Counted from the stretch's first letter, positions 1 to 6,382 are shown. The stretch: DNA of 6,441 bases from Clostridiales bacterium (GCA_012519645.1 JAAYPU010000370.1:1-6441); one strand, 5' to 3'. Made by a program: numbers and translations. Notes: generated by a model not told the origin, from the sequence alone.

Positions 1-893
1 CGAAATTGTTTCATATTTAAAATGACAAATTTATTGGGTTCTTTAGGGTCCGGGATAGAAATATAGGAGTAACCATAGGTACCGTAAAGCATGGAATGAA
101 ACAGAGCCTCCTGCCCGTCAAATTCTGCTACCAGAGTCCCTCCGTCAAAGCCGGCAATACCCATTACTTCTGATTTTACTTCGTATACTTTTGGAATACT
201 CCCGGCAAGGAAATCACCTTCTAAGGGCAGGTCGTGCCCTTTGCTTTTATATGTAGAATCTTCCGAAGAAAATTCGCCGGATTTTTCATATTTACTCACG
301 CCGACTAAAGTGGCATAAGCCTGTCTGCAGGAGCATTCCTCCAGCAGATAAAAATTCAATAATGTGGTATCTCCTGCAAAGCCGGTATATTCAAAGGATT
401 CAAAATTCATTTCATAATGCTTTGCCGGATTCACTTCCAAAGTAGGTTTGACATTCAGGATGTATTCTTCCGCTGAATCTCTTGAAACTGCAATATACAT
501 ACTCCCTCTGAATTCACGGCCTCTCACCATTGCATGAATATATTTATGAATACCCTCCTGTGCCAATTCCTTTGAAAAAACCACAGTTTTACAATGCGTA
601 AAGTCAACCTCCTTGCTTATATAGGTATTTATCATATTAAGTCCCGCATAAATGGTAGGCGTTTCAACGGTGGTAATACTTGAGCCTTCGCCCTTACCTC
701 CGCCTCCTTCACCTCCGCCGGAAGATATCTTTGATGGAATAGCAAACTGAAGTGTCATCTTAAGATAATTATTCTGTCCTTTATCAAAACCTACGGCAAC
801 GACGTAGGCTTTATCGTCTATTTCCTTTGAATCAAAACAGCCTGTTAAGCTGAGACATAAAAATAATAAAATGCATATTATTTTACCTTTCAT
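1..893 (-). CDS. gerAC: Ger(x)C family germinant receptor lipoprotein (C subunit), partial
   Basis: This is the C subunit of a GerA-type spore germinant receptor, a lipoprotein held on the outer face of the spore inner membrane and needed for receptor function. I translated 297 codons from ATG at 893-891. The reading stays open to the window edge, so the C-terminal part is missing (family members are usually about 370-400 residues). Residues 1-20 are a lipoprotein signal: K2 and K4, a hydrophobic core, then the lipobox LTGC with the lipidated Cys at residue 20. The mature start CFDSKEIDD followed by AYVVAVGFD is the family N-terminal signature. Near residues 250-297 lies the family's GIAGFDGGTLVAEF-type segment. 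A glycine-rich stretch (residues 58-73, ten Gly) is probably a loop. The ATG overlaps the gerB-subunit stop as ATGA, which indicates translational coupling. The family is certain, but which paralogue and germinant cannot be read from sequence. Confidence 0.95.
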   Translation of the reverse strand, partial: MKGKIICILLFLCLSLTGCFDSKEIDDKAYVVAVGFDKGQNNYLKMTLQFAIPSKISSGGGEGGGGKGEGSSITTVETPTIYAGLNMINTYISKEVDFTHCKTVVFSKELAQEGIHKYIHAMVRGREFRGSMYIAVSRDSAEEYILNVKPTLEVNPAKHYEMNFESFEYTGFAGDTTLLNFYLLEECSCRQAYATLVGVSKYEKSGEFSSEDSTYKSKGHDLPLEGDFLAGSIPKVYEVKSEVMGIAGFDGGTLVAEFDGQEALFHSMLYGTYGYSYISIPDPKEPNKFVILNMKQF

Positions 894-1993
894 TCGTTTG
901 CCTCCTCATTCTTTTTAAGTTTCTTGATTGCATTGGCAAGAATAAGCAGAACTATAGGCAATAAAAAGGTAATCATCCAGGCAAAGTATCTGAAATAGCT
1001 TTCAAGCTTTATTGCAGAAGGCAAATTATGTGGGAAAAAGGCCATAGTATAAACCATGAGGGCAAATGGAAGAATCAAAGGTCTATAGTATTTAAGCTGA
1101 AAAGTTTTCTTGAAAACATAAGCAGTTAAAAACAAAAGAATACTTAAATGCAGCAATGCAGAAGCGACCCAAAAAATGATAAATACTGATTCAATTCTTT
1201 GAAAGAACCTTCCGAATTCCACTAATCTTGCAAGCTGATAGATTGGCAGAAAGCTTTCCGTGCCTGTTGGGTATTGGAAGATCAAAGAAAAGGCAAGAAC
1301 GCCTATGAAAAAGAAGAAAGATGCAAATAAAATGCTCAAATATCCCACAGTTTTAAAATTCTTTTTAGTACGAATGAAGGGATATAAAAGGTATACTAAA
1401 AGAACGCCTGCAAACACGGAGATACGAGGTAAACCTTTAATAAATATTTCATATGGGCCGCTGCCCAACCAGGGTGTTATTCTTGATATATCGAAATACC
1501 TTGATGAGCCGGCGATGATTAAAAGGTATCCGACAGCAACAACGGGTACGATAATAGCACTGACTCTTACGATCGGCTCAAGTCCCATATAGGATGCCGC
1601 GATCATACCTAAGATGAAGAACATAAGGACAAAGCTTAAAGGAGAATGCGGTAATCCGATTATTTTTATATTTTCGCTGAATTCTCTTAGTATGACAGGG
1701 GTTATGTAAAGAAGGAAACCCATAATGATCATACCCACAATGATTCTTCCGGCTTTGCCCGCGACAAACTCACCTAAGTCAATAAGATCCTTACCTTCAA
1801 AATTTTCATAGAGCTTGACAATTATTACAAAAAGTATCAATGCGACAAGTGAAATATAAAGACTCAATATCCATGCTGCTGTCCATGCAGTTTCCATCAT
1901 TATACGAGGATAGTTTAGAAAAAGTTGCGTTGTGATCAATATAATTGTGATACAAGTTGCTTCAAAGCTTCCAAAAACAATTTTATGCTTCAT
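890..1993 (-). CDS. gerAB: GerAB/GerB-type germinant receptor B subunit (APC-fold membrane protein)
   Basis: This is a 367-residue integral membrane protein, the usual length for the B subunit of GerA-type receptors. The family has the amino acid-polyamine-organocation (APC) transporter fold. In Bacillus the B subunit senses the nutrient germinant in the spore inner membrane. About ten hydrophobic segments are visible, roughly at residues 8-27, 38-60, 83-102, 119-137, 143-162, 188-207, 217-240, 266-293, 303-320 and 336-354, and the tail KKLKKNEEANE is hydrophilic. The family signature after segment 7 is present: YPTGTESFLPIYQLAR (241-256), then GRFFQRIES (261-269). The ATG at 1993 lies 11 bp inside the end of the A-subunit gene and has a good ribosome site. 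The stop at 892-890 overlaps the C-subunit start. The ligand cannot be predicted, because germinant specificity varies among paralogues. No truncation or frameshift is seen. Confidence 0.95.
   Translation of the reverse strand: MKHKIVFGSFEATCITIILITTQLFLNYPRIMMETAWTAAWILSLYISLVALILFVIIVKLYENFEGKDLIDLGEFVAGKAGRIIVGMIIMGFLLYITPVILREFSENIKIIGLPHSPLSFVLMFFILGMIAASYMGLEPIVRVSAIIVPVVAVGYLLIIAGSSRYFDISRITPWLGSGPYEIFIKGLPRISVFAGVLLVYLLYPFIRTKKNFKTVGYLSILFASFFFFIGVLAFSLIFQYPTGTESFLPIYQLARLVEFGRFFQRIESVFIIFWVASALLHLSILLFLTAYVFKKTFQLKYYRPLILPFALMVYTMAFFPHNLPSAIKLESYFRYFAWMITFLLPIVLLILANAIKKLKKNEEANE
901..907 (-). promoter_or_regulatory. Ribosome binding site of the C-subunit gene
   Basis: GAGGAGG lies 7 nt before the ATG at 893, inside the last codons of the B-subunit gene. 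It supports this start. Together with the ATGA stop/start overlap it implies coupled or independent re-initiation within the operon mRNA. Confidence 0.85.
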
Positions 1994-3704
1994 TTTGGTC
2001 TCCTCCCTTTTTTGGGAAATCTTCTATCCATTTTCGGCTTACTTTAGGTTGTTTTTTTTCTTTTTGAGTATTTAAGTAATCTGCTCTTCGTTCTTGTTTC
2101 CATATGGGCAGTCTAAAGATACGCTCACTGCCTTTTTTGGAAGACGTCTTTGGCCCAAAAGGAACACTTGCAGGTATACCGAAAGATTTTGATTGAACAA
2201 ACATAAGGCTTTGAAGAAACAGACCTACTGTAATTCCAAGAAATCCCGACAGTGCACCTAAAAAAATATAACCAAATCTAAAAACTCGAAAGGTGAAGCC
2301 TAATGAAAAATTCGGAATTGCAAAAGAACCAATTCCTGTCACCGCAACGATTATAATGAGAATAGGGCTTGCAATATTTGCGGCTACAGCCGCTTGTCCA
2401 AGTATCAAAGCACCAATAATACCAAGAGTCGGACCGATAGGTCCGGGGATCCTTATACCTGCTTCACGAATAAGTTCGAACATAACCTCCATTAGCAGCA
2501 ATTCCACAACAGACGGAAATGGCACTTGTTCTCTTGATGCTTCGATAGCAAAAACCAAATCTGTAGGTATCATTTCCTGATGGAAATTTGTAATAGCAAT
2601 ATAAATCCCGGGTAATAACAAGGATAATAAAACGCCAAGATACCTGACCAGCCGGATAAGATGGACATAAGGATATCGAATATAGGCATCCTCCGGAGAA
2701 TGGAAAAGCTCCAGCAAGGTGACAGGGGCTACTAAGGCAAAGGGACTTCCGTTCATTATGACAGCTATTTTTCCGTTTGCAATATGTGCGGCAACATTGT
2801 CCGGCCGTTCTGTTGCCATTAGCTGCGGAACCAAAGAATAGCTGCTTTCTTCCAATAACTGCTCTAACTCACCGGAGTCAATAAGATAATCTATATTTAT
2901 ATTTTCAAGTCTGCGTCGTACTTCAGCTACTAAGAATTCATTTGTGATATCCTTTATATAAAGCAAAGAGCAGGCTGTTTTGCTTCTTTTACCCACAGTA
3001 AAATCTTCAACGATCAGTTTTTCATCTTTTATTATCTTTCTGACAAGCGCAGTGTTGATACGTAATACTTCCGTAAACCCTTCCTGGGGACCCCTCAGGA
3101 TTTGTTCACTATTAGGTCTTTCGACGGACCGATGTTCCCATCCTTTTACATCACAGGCAAAAGCAATATCAATACCATCTATGAAAATGCCGCAGCCGCC
3201 GAAATTAATTTCATTAATTACATCTTCGTATTTTTCTGAAACCTTCACTTGATTTTGCGGGAGGATGTGGTTTTTCACAAAGTCCGCAATATTTTTCTCG
3301 TCTCCCTTTATATCTATGTTGGATAAGAGCATCAGAGGCTGCAATATTGCGCTGTTTATAACATCCCGGTCTGTCATCCCATCATAAAACAAGATGAAGG
3401 CGGGAATAGTTTTGTCTTTTACAACAATGTCAAATTCTCTTAAAACGATGTCTCCGTTTATTGGGATACTGTAGGTGCGTTTCATATATTTTAAATTTTC
3501 TGTGAGTTTTTTGCTTATTTTTGCTTTATCTTTATCCGAATCGGTATCCTCATATTTATTCGAATCGTCAGGTTTTGTATTGTCGTTACTATCATGATCA
3601 GGTTGTTTTTCGTCGCAGGCATTTTCCAATAAAATAAACTGTTCTATTGGTTTAGGCTCTTTAAAAGTAAACAGATTTTTAATAGAAGCTATATACTTAT
3701 TCAA
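1983..3704 (-). CDS. gerAA: GerA-type spore germination protein, A subunit (channel-forming), TTG start
   Basis: This is a 573-residue A subunit of a GerA-type germinant receptor. In Bacillus the A subunit oligomerises in the spore inner membrane and forms the nutrient-gated ion channel. The N-terminal part is a soluble domain (about 75-340) with the family stretches SVERPNSEQILRGPQEGFTE (193-212) and ATERPDNVAAHI (297-308). The membrane part (about 350-503) has hydrophobic segments near 352-372, 398-412, 424-444, 446-466 and 476-503, with the conserved REQVPFPSVVELLLMEV (391-407) and GPIGPTLGIIGALILGQAAV (421-440). A basic C-terminal tail follows (508-573). Residues 31-62 are an Asp/Asn/Lys-rich low-complexity linker and, with the long tail, make the protein longer than B. 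subtilis GerAA (about 480 residues). The start is TTG: no in-frame ATG exists before residue 74, TGA lies in frame just upstream, and a Shine-Dalgarno site is well placed. Confidence 0.96.
   Translation of the reverse strand: MNKYIASIKNLFTFKEPKPIEQFILLENACDEKQPDHDSNDNTKPDDSNKYEDTDSDKDKAKISKKLTENLKYMKRTYSIPINGDIVLREFDIVVKDKTIPAFILFYDGMTDRDVINSAILQPLMLLSNIDIKGDEKNIADFVKNHILPQNQVKVSEKYEDVINEINFGGCGIFIDGIDIAFACDVKGWEHRSVERPNSEQILRGPQEGFTEVLRINTALVRKIIKDEKLIVEDFTVGKRSKTACSLLYIKDITNEFLVAEVRRRLENINIDYLIDSGELEQLLEESSYSLVPQLMATERPDNVAAHIANGKIAVIMNGSPFALVAPVTLLELFHSPEDAYIRYPYVHLIRLVRYLGVLLSLLLPGIYIAITNFHQEMIPTDLVFAIEASREQVPFPSVVELLLMEVMFELIREAGIRIPGPIGPTLGIIGALILGQAAVAANIASPILIIIVAVTGIGSFAIPNFSLGFTFRVFRFGYIFLGALSGFLGITVGLFLQSLMFVQSKSFGIPASVPFGPKTSSKKGSERIFRLPIWKQERRADYLNTQKEKKQPKVSRKWIEDFPKKGGDQNEA
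2000..2007 (-). promoter_or_regulatory. Ribosome binding site of the B-subunit gene
   Basis: GGGAGGAG ends 6 nt before the ATG at 1993 and is embedded in the final codons of the A-subunit gene. It fixes the B-subunit start and explains the 11-bp overlap. Confidence 0.85.
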
Positions 3705-3712
3705 TGCTGTCT

Positions 3713-3718
3713 CTCCTC
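3713..3718 (-). promoter_or_regulatory. Ribosome binding site that decides the TTG start of the A-subunit gene
   Basis: GAGGAG lies 8 nt upstream of the TTG at 3704. An in-frame TGA directly overlaps the site, so the gene cannot start further upstream. An ATG at 3720 is out of frame and would encode only seven codons. Confidence 0.8.
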
Positions 3719-3735
3719 ATACTTATATGTTCATA

Positions 3736-3767
3736 TAGTAAAAACCTGAATATAATTAAAATCATAC
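3736..3767 (-). promoter_or_regulatory. Weak candidate sigma-G-like promoter of the germination operon
   Basis: Read on the minus strand, GTATG (3767-3763) fits the forespore sigma-G -35 pattern G-H-A-T-R, and TTTACTA (3742-3736) shares the last five positions of the CATACTA-type -10. The spacer is 20 nt instead of about 18, and the first two -10 bases do not match, so this is tentative. Germinant receptor operons in Bacillus are transcribed by sigma-G in the forespore, which is why I looked. A small palindrome (ATACT-TT-AGTAT, 3764-3775) overlaps the -35 element. Confidence 0.25.
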
Positions 3768-3866
3768 TTTAGTATTTCATTATCCCGGAATTATATGCAG
3801 AAGTGGAAAATCATAGAGCGTCTGAAGTAATTTTTGGAATAGCCAAATGAATGTTTACTTTTTTCT

Positions 3867-3895
3867 TTGAAAGGACATTGATTAAAGGATATACT
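3867..3895 (+). promoter_or_regulatory. Sigma-A-type promoter for the exonuclease III gene
   Basis: TTGAAA (3867-3872) and TATACT (3890-3895) are separated by 17 nt. Each hexamer matches the vegetative consensus at five of six positions. The predicted transcription start is near 3902, about 29 nt before the ATG. Confidence 0.7.
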
Positions 3896-3906
3896 ATGAT
3901 TATAAA
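3878..3906 (+). promoter_or_regulatory. Second, overlapping sigma-A-like promoter for the exonuclease III gene
   Basis: TTGATT (3878-3883) and TATAAA (3901-3906) also have a 17-nt spacer. They match the consensus at four and five of six positions. This set is interleaved with the stronger promoter 11 nt upstream, so only one of the two may be used. Confidence 0.4.
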
Positions 3907-3930
3907 TTTATGGAGTCGGGAGGATGTTAA

Positions 3931-4686
3931 ATGAAGCTTGTATCATGGAATGTAAATGGATTGCGTGCTTGTTTAGATAAGGGATTTATGGACTATTTCT
4001 ATGAAGAGGATGCAGATATTTTTTGTATTCAAGAGACAAAGCTCCAAGAAGGGAAAATAGATTTTGATGCTGACGGATATCATCAGTATTTTAATTATGC
4101 TGAAAAAAAGGGCTATTCGGGAACAGCTGTTTTTAGCAAAAGAGAACCTTTGTCCGTGCAATATGGTATGGGTATGGAAAAACACGATAAAGAAGGCCGC
4201 ATAATAACCTTGGAATTCGATGAATTTTATTTAATGACGGTATATACACCCAATGCGCAAAGAGAACTTGCAAGACTTGATTATAGAATGGAATGGGATG
4301 ACTGTTTCAGAAGCTACTTGAAAGCATTGGACAGTAAAAAACCTATTATTATTTGTGGTGATATGAATGTAGCTCACAAAGAAATAGATTTGAAAAATCC
4401 AAAATCCAACCGCAGGAATGCCGGCTTCACGGATGAAGAGCGTGATAAAATGTCTTTGCTTCTTGAGACAGGCTTTGTGGATACATATAGATATTTTTTC
4501 CCTGATAAAGAAAACGCTTATACATGGTGGTCTTATATGTTTAAGGCACGGGAGAAAAATGTGGGGTGGAGGATAGACTATTTTATAGTATCGCAAAGAT
4601 TGGTACCGTATTTAGAAGAAGCGGATATTCATCATCATATAATGGGGAGTGACCATTGTCCCGTAATGTTGAAAATAAATATATGA
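3931..4686 (+). CDS. xth: Exodeoxyribonuclease III / AP endonuclease (ExoA-like)
   Basis: This is a 251-residue metal-dependent AP endonuclease of the exonuclease III family, of normal length. It incises DNA 5' to abasic sites in base excision repair and can remove 3' blocking groups. The catalytic set is complete when compared with human APE1: N7 in WNVNG, E35 in IQETK (metal ligand), Y105 in VYTPN, D144 and N146 in GDMNVA, D216 in WRIDYF, and D241 and H242 in GSDHCP. The stretches GDMNVAHKEIDL and RRNAGFTDEER make it closer to the APE1/B. subtilis ExoA branch than to E. coli Xth. The ATG has GGGAGGA (3918-3924) 6 nt upstream and a promoter at 3867-3906. The gene is transcribed alone, divergently from the germination operon. 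In B. subtilis the orthologue helps repair spore DNA at outgrowth; a similar role here is inference from position and family. Confidence 0.97.
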   Translation: MKLVSWNVNGLRACLDKGFMDYFYEEDADIFCIQETKLQEGKIDFDADGYHQYFNYAEKKGYSGTAVFSKREPLSVQYGMGMEKHDKEGRIITLEFDEFYLMTVYTPNAQRELARLDYRMEWDDCFRSYLKALDSKKPIIICGDMNVAHKEIDLKNPKSNRRNAGFTDEERDKMSLLLETGFVDTYRYFFPDKENAYTWWSYMFKAREKNVGWRIDYFIVSQRLVPYLEEADIHHHIMGSDHCPVMLKINI

Positions 4687-4688
4687 TC

Positions 4689-4708
4689 GAATTTCATAGA
4701 TGAAATTC
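4689..4708 (+). terminator. Hairpin just after the exonuclease III gene (possible weak terminator)
   Basis: GAATTTCAT (4689-4697) pairs perfectly with ATGAAATTC (4700-4708), starting two bases after the stop codon. The stem is AT-rich and the bases after it (CATTAAACTT) are not a proper U tract, so intrinsic termination would be inefficient. It may only protect the mRNA 3' end. Confidence 0.35.
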
Positions 4709-4734
4709 CATTAAACTTAAAACCGGCATCAGTT

Positions 4735-4755
4735 TATAGAGTATAGAGTATCGAT
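4735..4755 (+). repeat. Heptanucleotide tandem repeat (TATAGAG, upstream arm)
   Basis: Two perfect copies of TATAGAG (4735-4741 and 4742-4748) are followed by the diverged copy TATCGAT. The array is an imperfect inverted match to the CCCTATA array at 4821-4841: positions 4735-4751 could pair with 4825-4841 at 14 of 17 positions, enclosing the palindrome between them. Confidence 0.7.
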
Positions 4756-4756
4756 G

Positions 4757-4783
4757 TCATTGCGAGCGAAGCGTGGCAATCCC
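4757..4783. repeat. REP-like palindromic element (ATTGC...GCAAT)
   Basis: ATTGC (4759-4763) and GCAAT (4776-4780) form the outer stem. The core contains GCGAAGC (4766-4772), a sequence known to fold as a very stable DNA mini-hairpin. The segment resembles, from memory, the dispersed TCATTGCGAGCGAAGC...GCAATC repeat seen between genes in many unrelated bacteria. Only one copy is present here, so its repeat status rests on recognition and not on this window. Confidence 0.55.
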
Positions 4784-4789
4784 AAAACC

Positions 4790-4901
4790 ATGAACTACGA
4801 ACCTCAATCAACGAACAATTCCCTATACCCTATACCCTATTCCCTGATGCACGATACACGTACACTGTATTATTGTCAATTATCAATTGTTAATTTATTT
4901 T
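4790..4901. repeat. Composite heptad-periodic array between the nuclease and citrate synthase genes
   Basis: The interval can be cut into successive 7-nt units almost without gaps. Positions 4790-4817 have AYGAACN units (units 1, 2 and 4). Positions 4818-4845 have four ATWCCCT units. Positions 4846-4859 have two GATRCAC units, followed by a third, TACAC-containing copy that lacks one base. Positions 4874-4894 have three TRTYAAT units. By my hand count over 4790-4894, 59 of 98 bases equal the base 7 nt downstream, far above chance. No open frame, RNA gene or protein coding is evident. The array abuts the citrate synthase promoter and covers its -35 region. Confidence 0.75.
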
Positions 4902-4912
4902 TCAGTTATTTA

Positions 4913-4921
4913 TGATATAAT
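4913..4921 (+). promoter_or_regulatory. Extended -10 promoter of the citrate synthase gene
   Basis: TGATATAAT is a perfect TGN-TATAAT extended -10 element. The best -35 is poor (TTTATT at 4894-4899, 16-nt spacer), as is common for extended -10 promoters. The predicted start is near 4928, giving a leader of about 79 nt. I see no convincing riboswitch or attenuator in that leader. Confidence 0.65.
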
Positions 4922-4990
4922 ATCTATCACTTAAAACAGGAACTAATTCAATACAGTTTTTAGAAGATATATAATTAATAAAAATCTTTA

Positions 4991-4998
4991 GGGAGGTG
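4991..4998 (+). promoter_or_regulatory. Ribosome binding site of the citrate synthase gene
   Basis: GGGAGGTG ends 8 nt before the first of two adjacent ATG codons (5007 and 5010). The spacing favours the first ATG. The second would be 11 nt away and would remove only one Met. Confidence 0.8.
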
Positions 4999-5006
4999 GA
5001 GATAGT

Positions 5007-6380
5007 ATGATGGAAAAAAGAATTATTTTTTCGGAAAAAGAAAATATAAATATCGATACATGGAGTCAGTTGGCAGAGAAATGCAGTCGCATAGATCCTG
5101 AGTTATATGATAAATACGAAGTAAAAAGAGGCTTAAGAGACATCAGCGGGAGAGGTGTTTTGGCAGGATTAACTGAAATCGGGGAAGTTCATTCTTATAT
5201 TATTGATGAAAATGAAATGATCCCTGTTCCGGGAAGACTCTTATACAGAGGAATCGATATCGTCGATTTAGTTGACGGATTCATAAATGAAAAACGTTTT
5301 GGATTTGAAGAAACATGCTTTCTGCTTCTTTTTGGGAAGCTGCCTAATAGGAACGAATTAGAGGAATTTGAAAACACCATGGGAAGATACAGAAATCTTC
5401 CGGAGGAATTCATCAGAGATATGATTATGACTTTTCCAAGTAAGGACATCATGAATGTACTTTCAAGAAGTGTATTGACTCTATATAGTTATGATGATAG
5501 TGCAGATGATTATTCGGTAAAAAATGTTTTGCGCCAATGCTTGCAGATGATAGCGTATTTCCCCTTGCTTGCTGTATATGGTTATCAAGCTTTGCAGCAC
5601 TACCACGGAAGCAATAGTCTTATCATTCATAGACCGAGAACAGACCTAAGCACGGCGGAGAATTTTTTACATATGCTTAGGCCGGACAGTTCTTATACTC
5701 ATTTGGAAGCTGCTTTATTGGATTTAGCTCTGGTACTGCACGCGGAGCATGGCGGAGGGAATAACTCTACATTTGTTACACATGTGGCAACATCTTCAGG
5801 GACAGATACCTACTCCGTTATGGCGGCAGCTTTAGGGTGCTTAAAAGGACCGCGGCATGGGGGAGCAAATATCAAAGTAGTGAAGATGTTAGAGAATATA
5901 AAGGAAGAAGTAAAAGATTGGAATGATGAAGAAGAAATAAGCGGCTATCTTAACAAAATACTGAATAAACAGGCTTTTGACAAATCGGGGCTTATTTATG
6001 GAGTAGGTCATGCGGTATATTCTATTTCAGACCCTCGTGCTGTAATATTCAAAAGCTATGTAGAGAAGCTGGCAAAAGCAAAAGGATTTGAAGAAGAATT
6101 CAATCTTTATTCAAAGATAGAGAAGCTTGCCCCTGAGGTAATAGCAAAATCACGTAAAATGTATAAAGGTGTCAGTATAAATGTTGACTTTTATTCCGGT
6201 TTTGTATATAAGATGCTTAATATTCCGATGGAATTATATACTCCGATTTTTGCTATAGCCAGAATAGTTGGATGGAGTGCACATCGTATAGAAGAAATTG
6301 TAAACGAAGGGAAGATCATTCGTCCGGCTTATAAAAGCATTGCCCCAAGGAGGGAGTATTTACCTATCGAAGATAGGTAA
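5007..6380 (+). CDS. gltA: Citrate synthase (Si-type, citrate/2-methylcitrate synthase family)
   Basis: This 457-residue cytoplasmic enzyme condenses acetyl-CoA with oxaloacetate to citrate, the first step towards 2-oxoglutarate and glutamate. All active-site residues of pig citrate synthase have counterparts: H248 in LHAEHGGGN (pig H238), H284 in GPRHGGAN (H274), H335 in GVGHAVY (H320), R344 in SDPRA (R329), D394 in NVDFYSG (D375), R419 in IARIVG (R401) and R439 in IIRPAYKS (R421). The 20-residue spacing of the last two Arg also matches. N-terminal to the RGIDIVDLVDG motif (81-91) is a long lead of about 80 residues. Two local deviations are HGGGN for the commoner HEGGN and GPRHG for GPLHG. 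The gene appears monocistronic, with its own promoter and ribosome site; no aconitase or isocitrate dehydrogenase gene is in view. A 2-methylcitrate synthase activity cannot be excluded from sequence. Confidence 0.95.
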   Translation: MMEKRIIFSEKENINIDTWSQLAEKCSRIDPELYDKYEVKRGLRDISGRGVLAGLTEIGEVHSYIIDENEMIPVPGRLLYRGIDIVDLVDGFINEKRFGFEETCFLLLFGKLPNRNELEEFENTMGRYRNLPEEFIRDMIMTFPSKDIMNVLSRSVLTLYSYDDSADDYSVKNVLRQCLQMIAYFPLLAVYGYQALQHYHGSNSLIIHRPRTDLSTAENFLHMLRPDSSYTHLEAALLDLALVLHAEHGGGNNSTFVTHVATSSGTDTYSVMAAALGCLKGPRHGGANIKVVKMLENIKEEVKDWNDEEEISGYLNKILNKQAFDKSGLIYGVGHAVYSISDPRAVIFKSYVEKLAKAKGFEEEFNLYSKIEKLAPEVIAKSRKMYKGVSINVDFYSGFVYKMLNIPMELYTPIFAIARIVGWSAHRIEEIVNEGKIIRPAYKSIAPRREYLPIEDR

Positions 6381-6382
6381 AT
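6358..6382 (+). other. Perfect 11-bp hairpin spanning the citrate synthase stop codon
   Basis: ATTTACCTATC (6358-6368) is exactly complementary to GATAGGTAAAT (6372-6382), with a GAA triloop closed by C-G. The 3' arm contains the TAA stop (6378-6380), and the 5' arm encodes the last residues of the enzyme. No U tract follows, so it is not a standard terminator on its own. Confidence 0.6.

Noticed and set aside
1260..1592. Open frame of about 110 codons on the plus strand inside the B-subunit gene
   Set aside because: It lies entirely opposite a well-supported gene, lacks a family resemblance and has no convincing ribosome site; it is a shadow frame.
2293..3252. Two plus-strand open frames of 90-95 codons opposite the A-subunit gene
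   Set aside because: They are antisense to conserved membrane and soluble-domain motifs of the A subunit and show no features of their own.
3697..3720. Seven-codon upstream peptide (ATG at 3720) as a regulatory leader
   Set aside because: It has no ribosome site of its own, and its codons are the Shine-Dalgarno of the real gene; most likely coincidence.
4231..4596. Open frame of about 120 codons on the minus strand opposite the nuclease gene
   Set aside because: The plus-strand gene has a full set of catalytic residues, and the minus frame has no recognisable domain.
4735..4845. Telomere-like repeat (CCCTATA resembles CCCTAAA)
   Set aside because: It is an internal position in a bacterial gene neighbourhood, with few copies and neighbouring units of unrelated sequence.
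4790..4901. CRISPR-like array
   Set aside because: Units are 7 nt with no spacers, and no cas genes are present.
4922..5006. Riboswitch or attenuator in the citrate synthase leader
   Set aside because: The leader is about 79 nt and AT-rich, and I found only 5-bp stems and no known aptamer core.
5812..6029. Possible defective citrate synthase because of GPRHG and GVGHAVY
   Set aside because: The essential His, Arg and Asp residues are all present, and GHAV is also the form found in pig citrate synthase.
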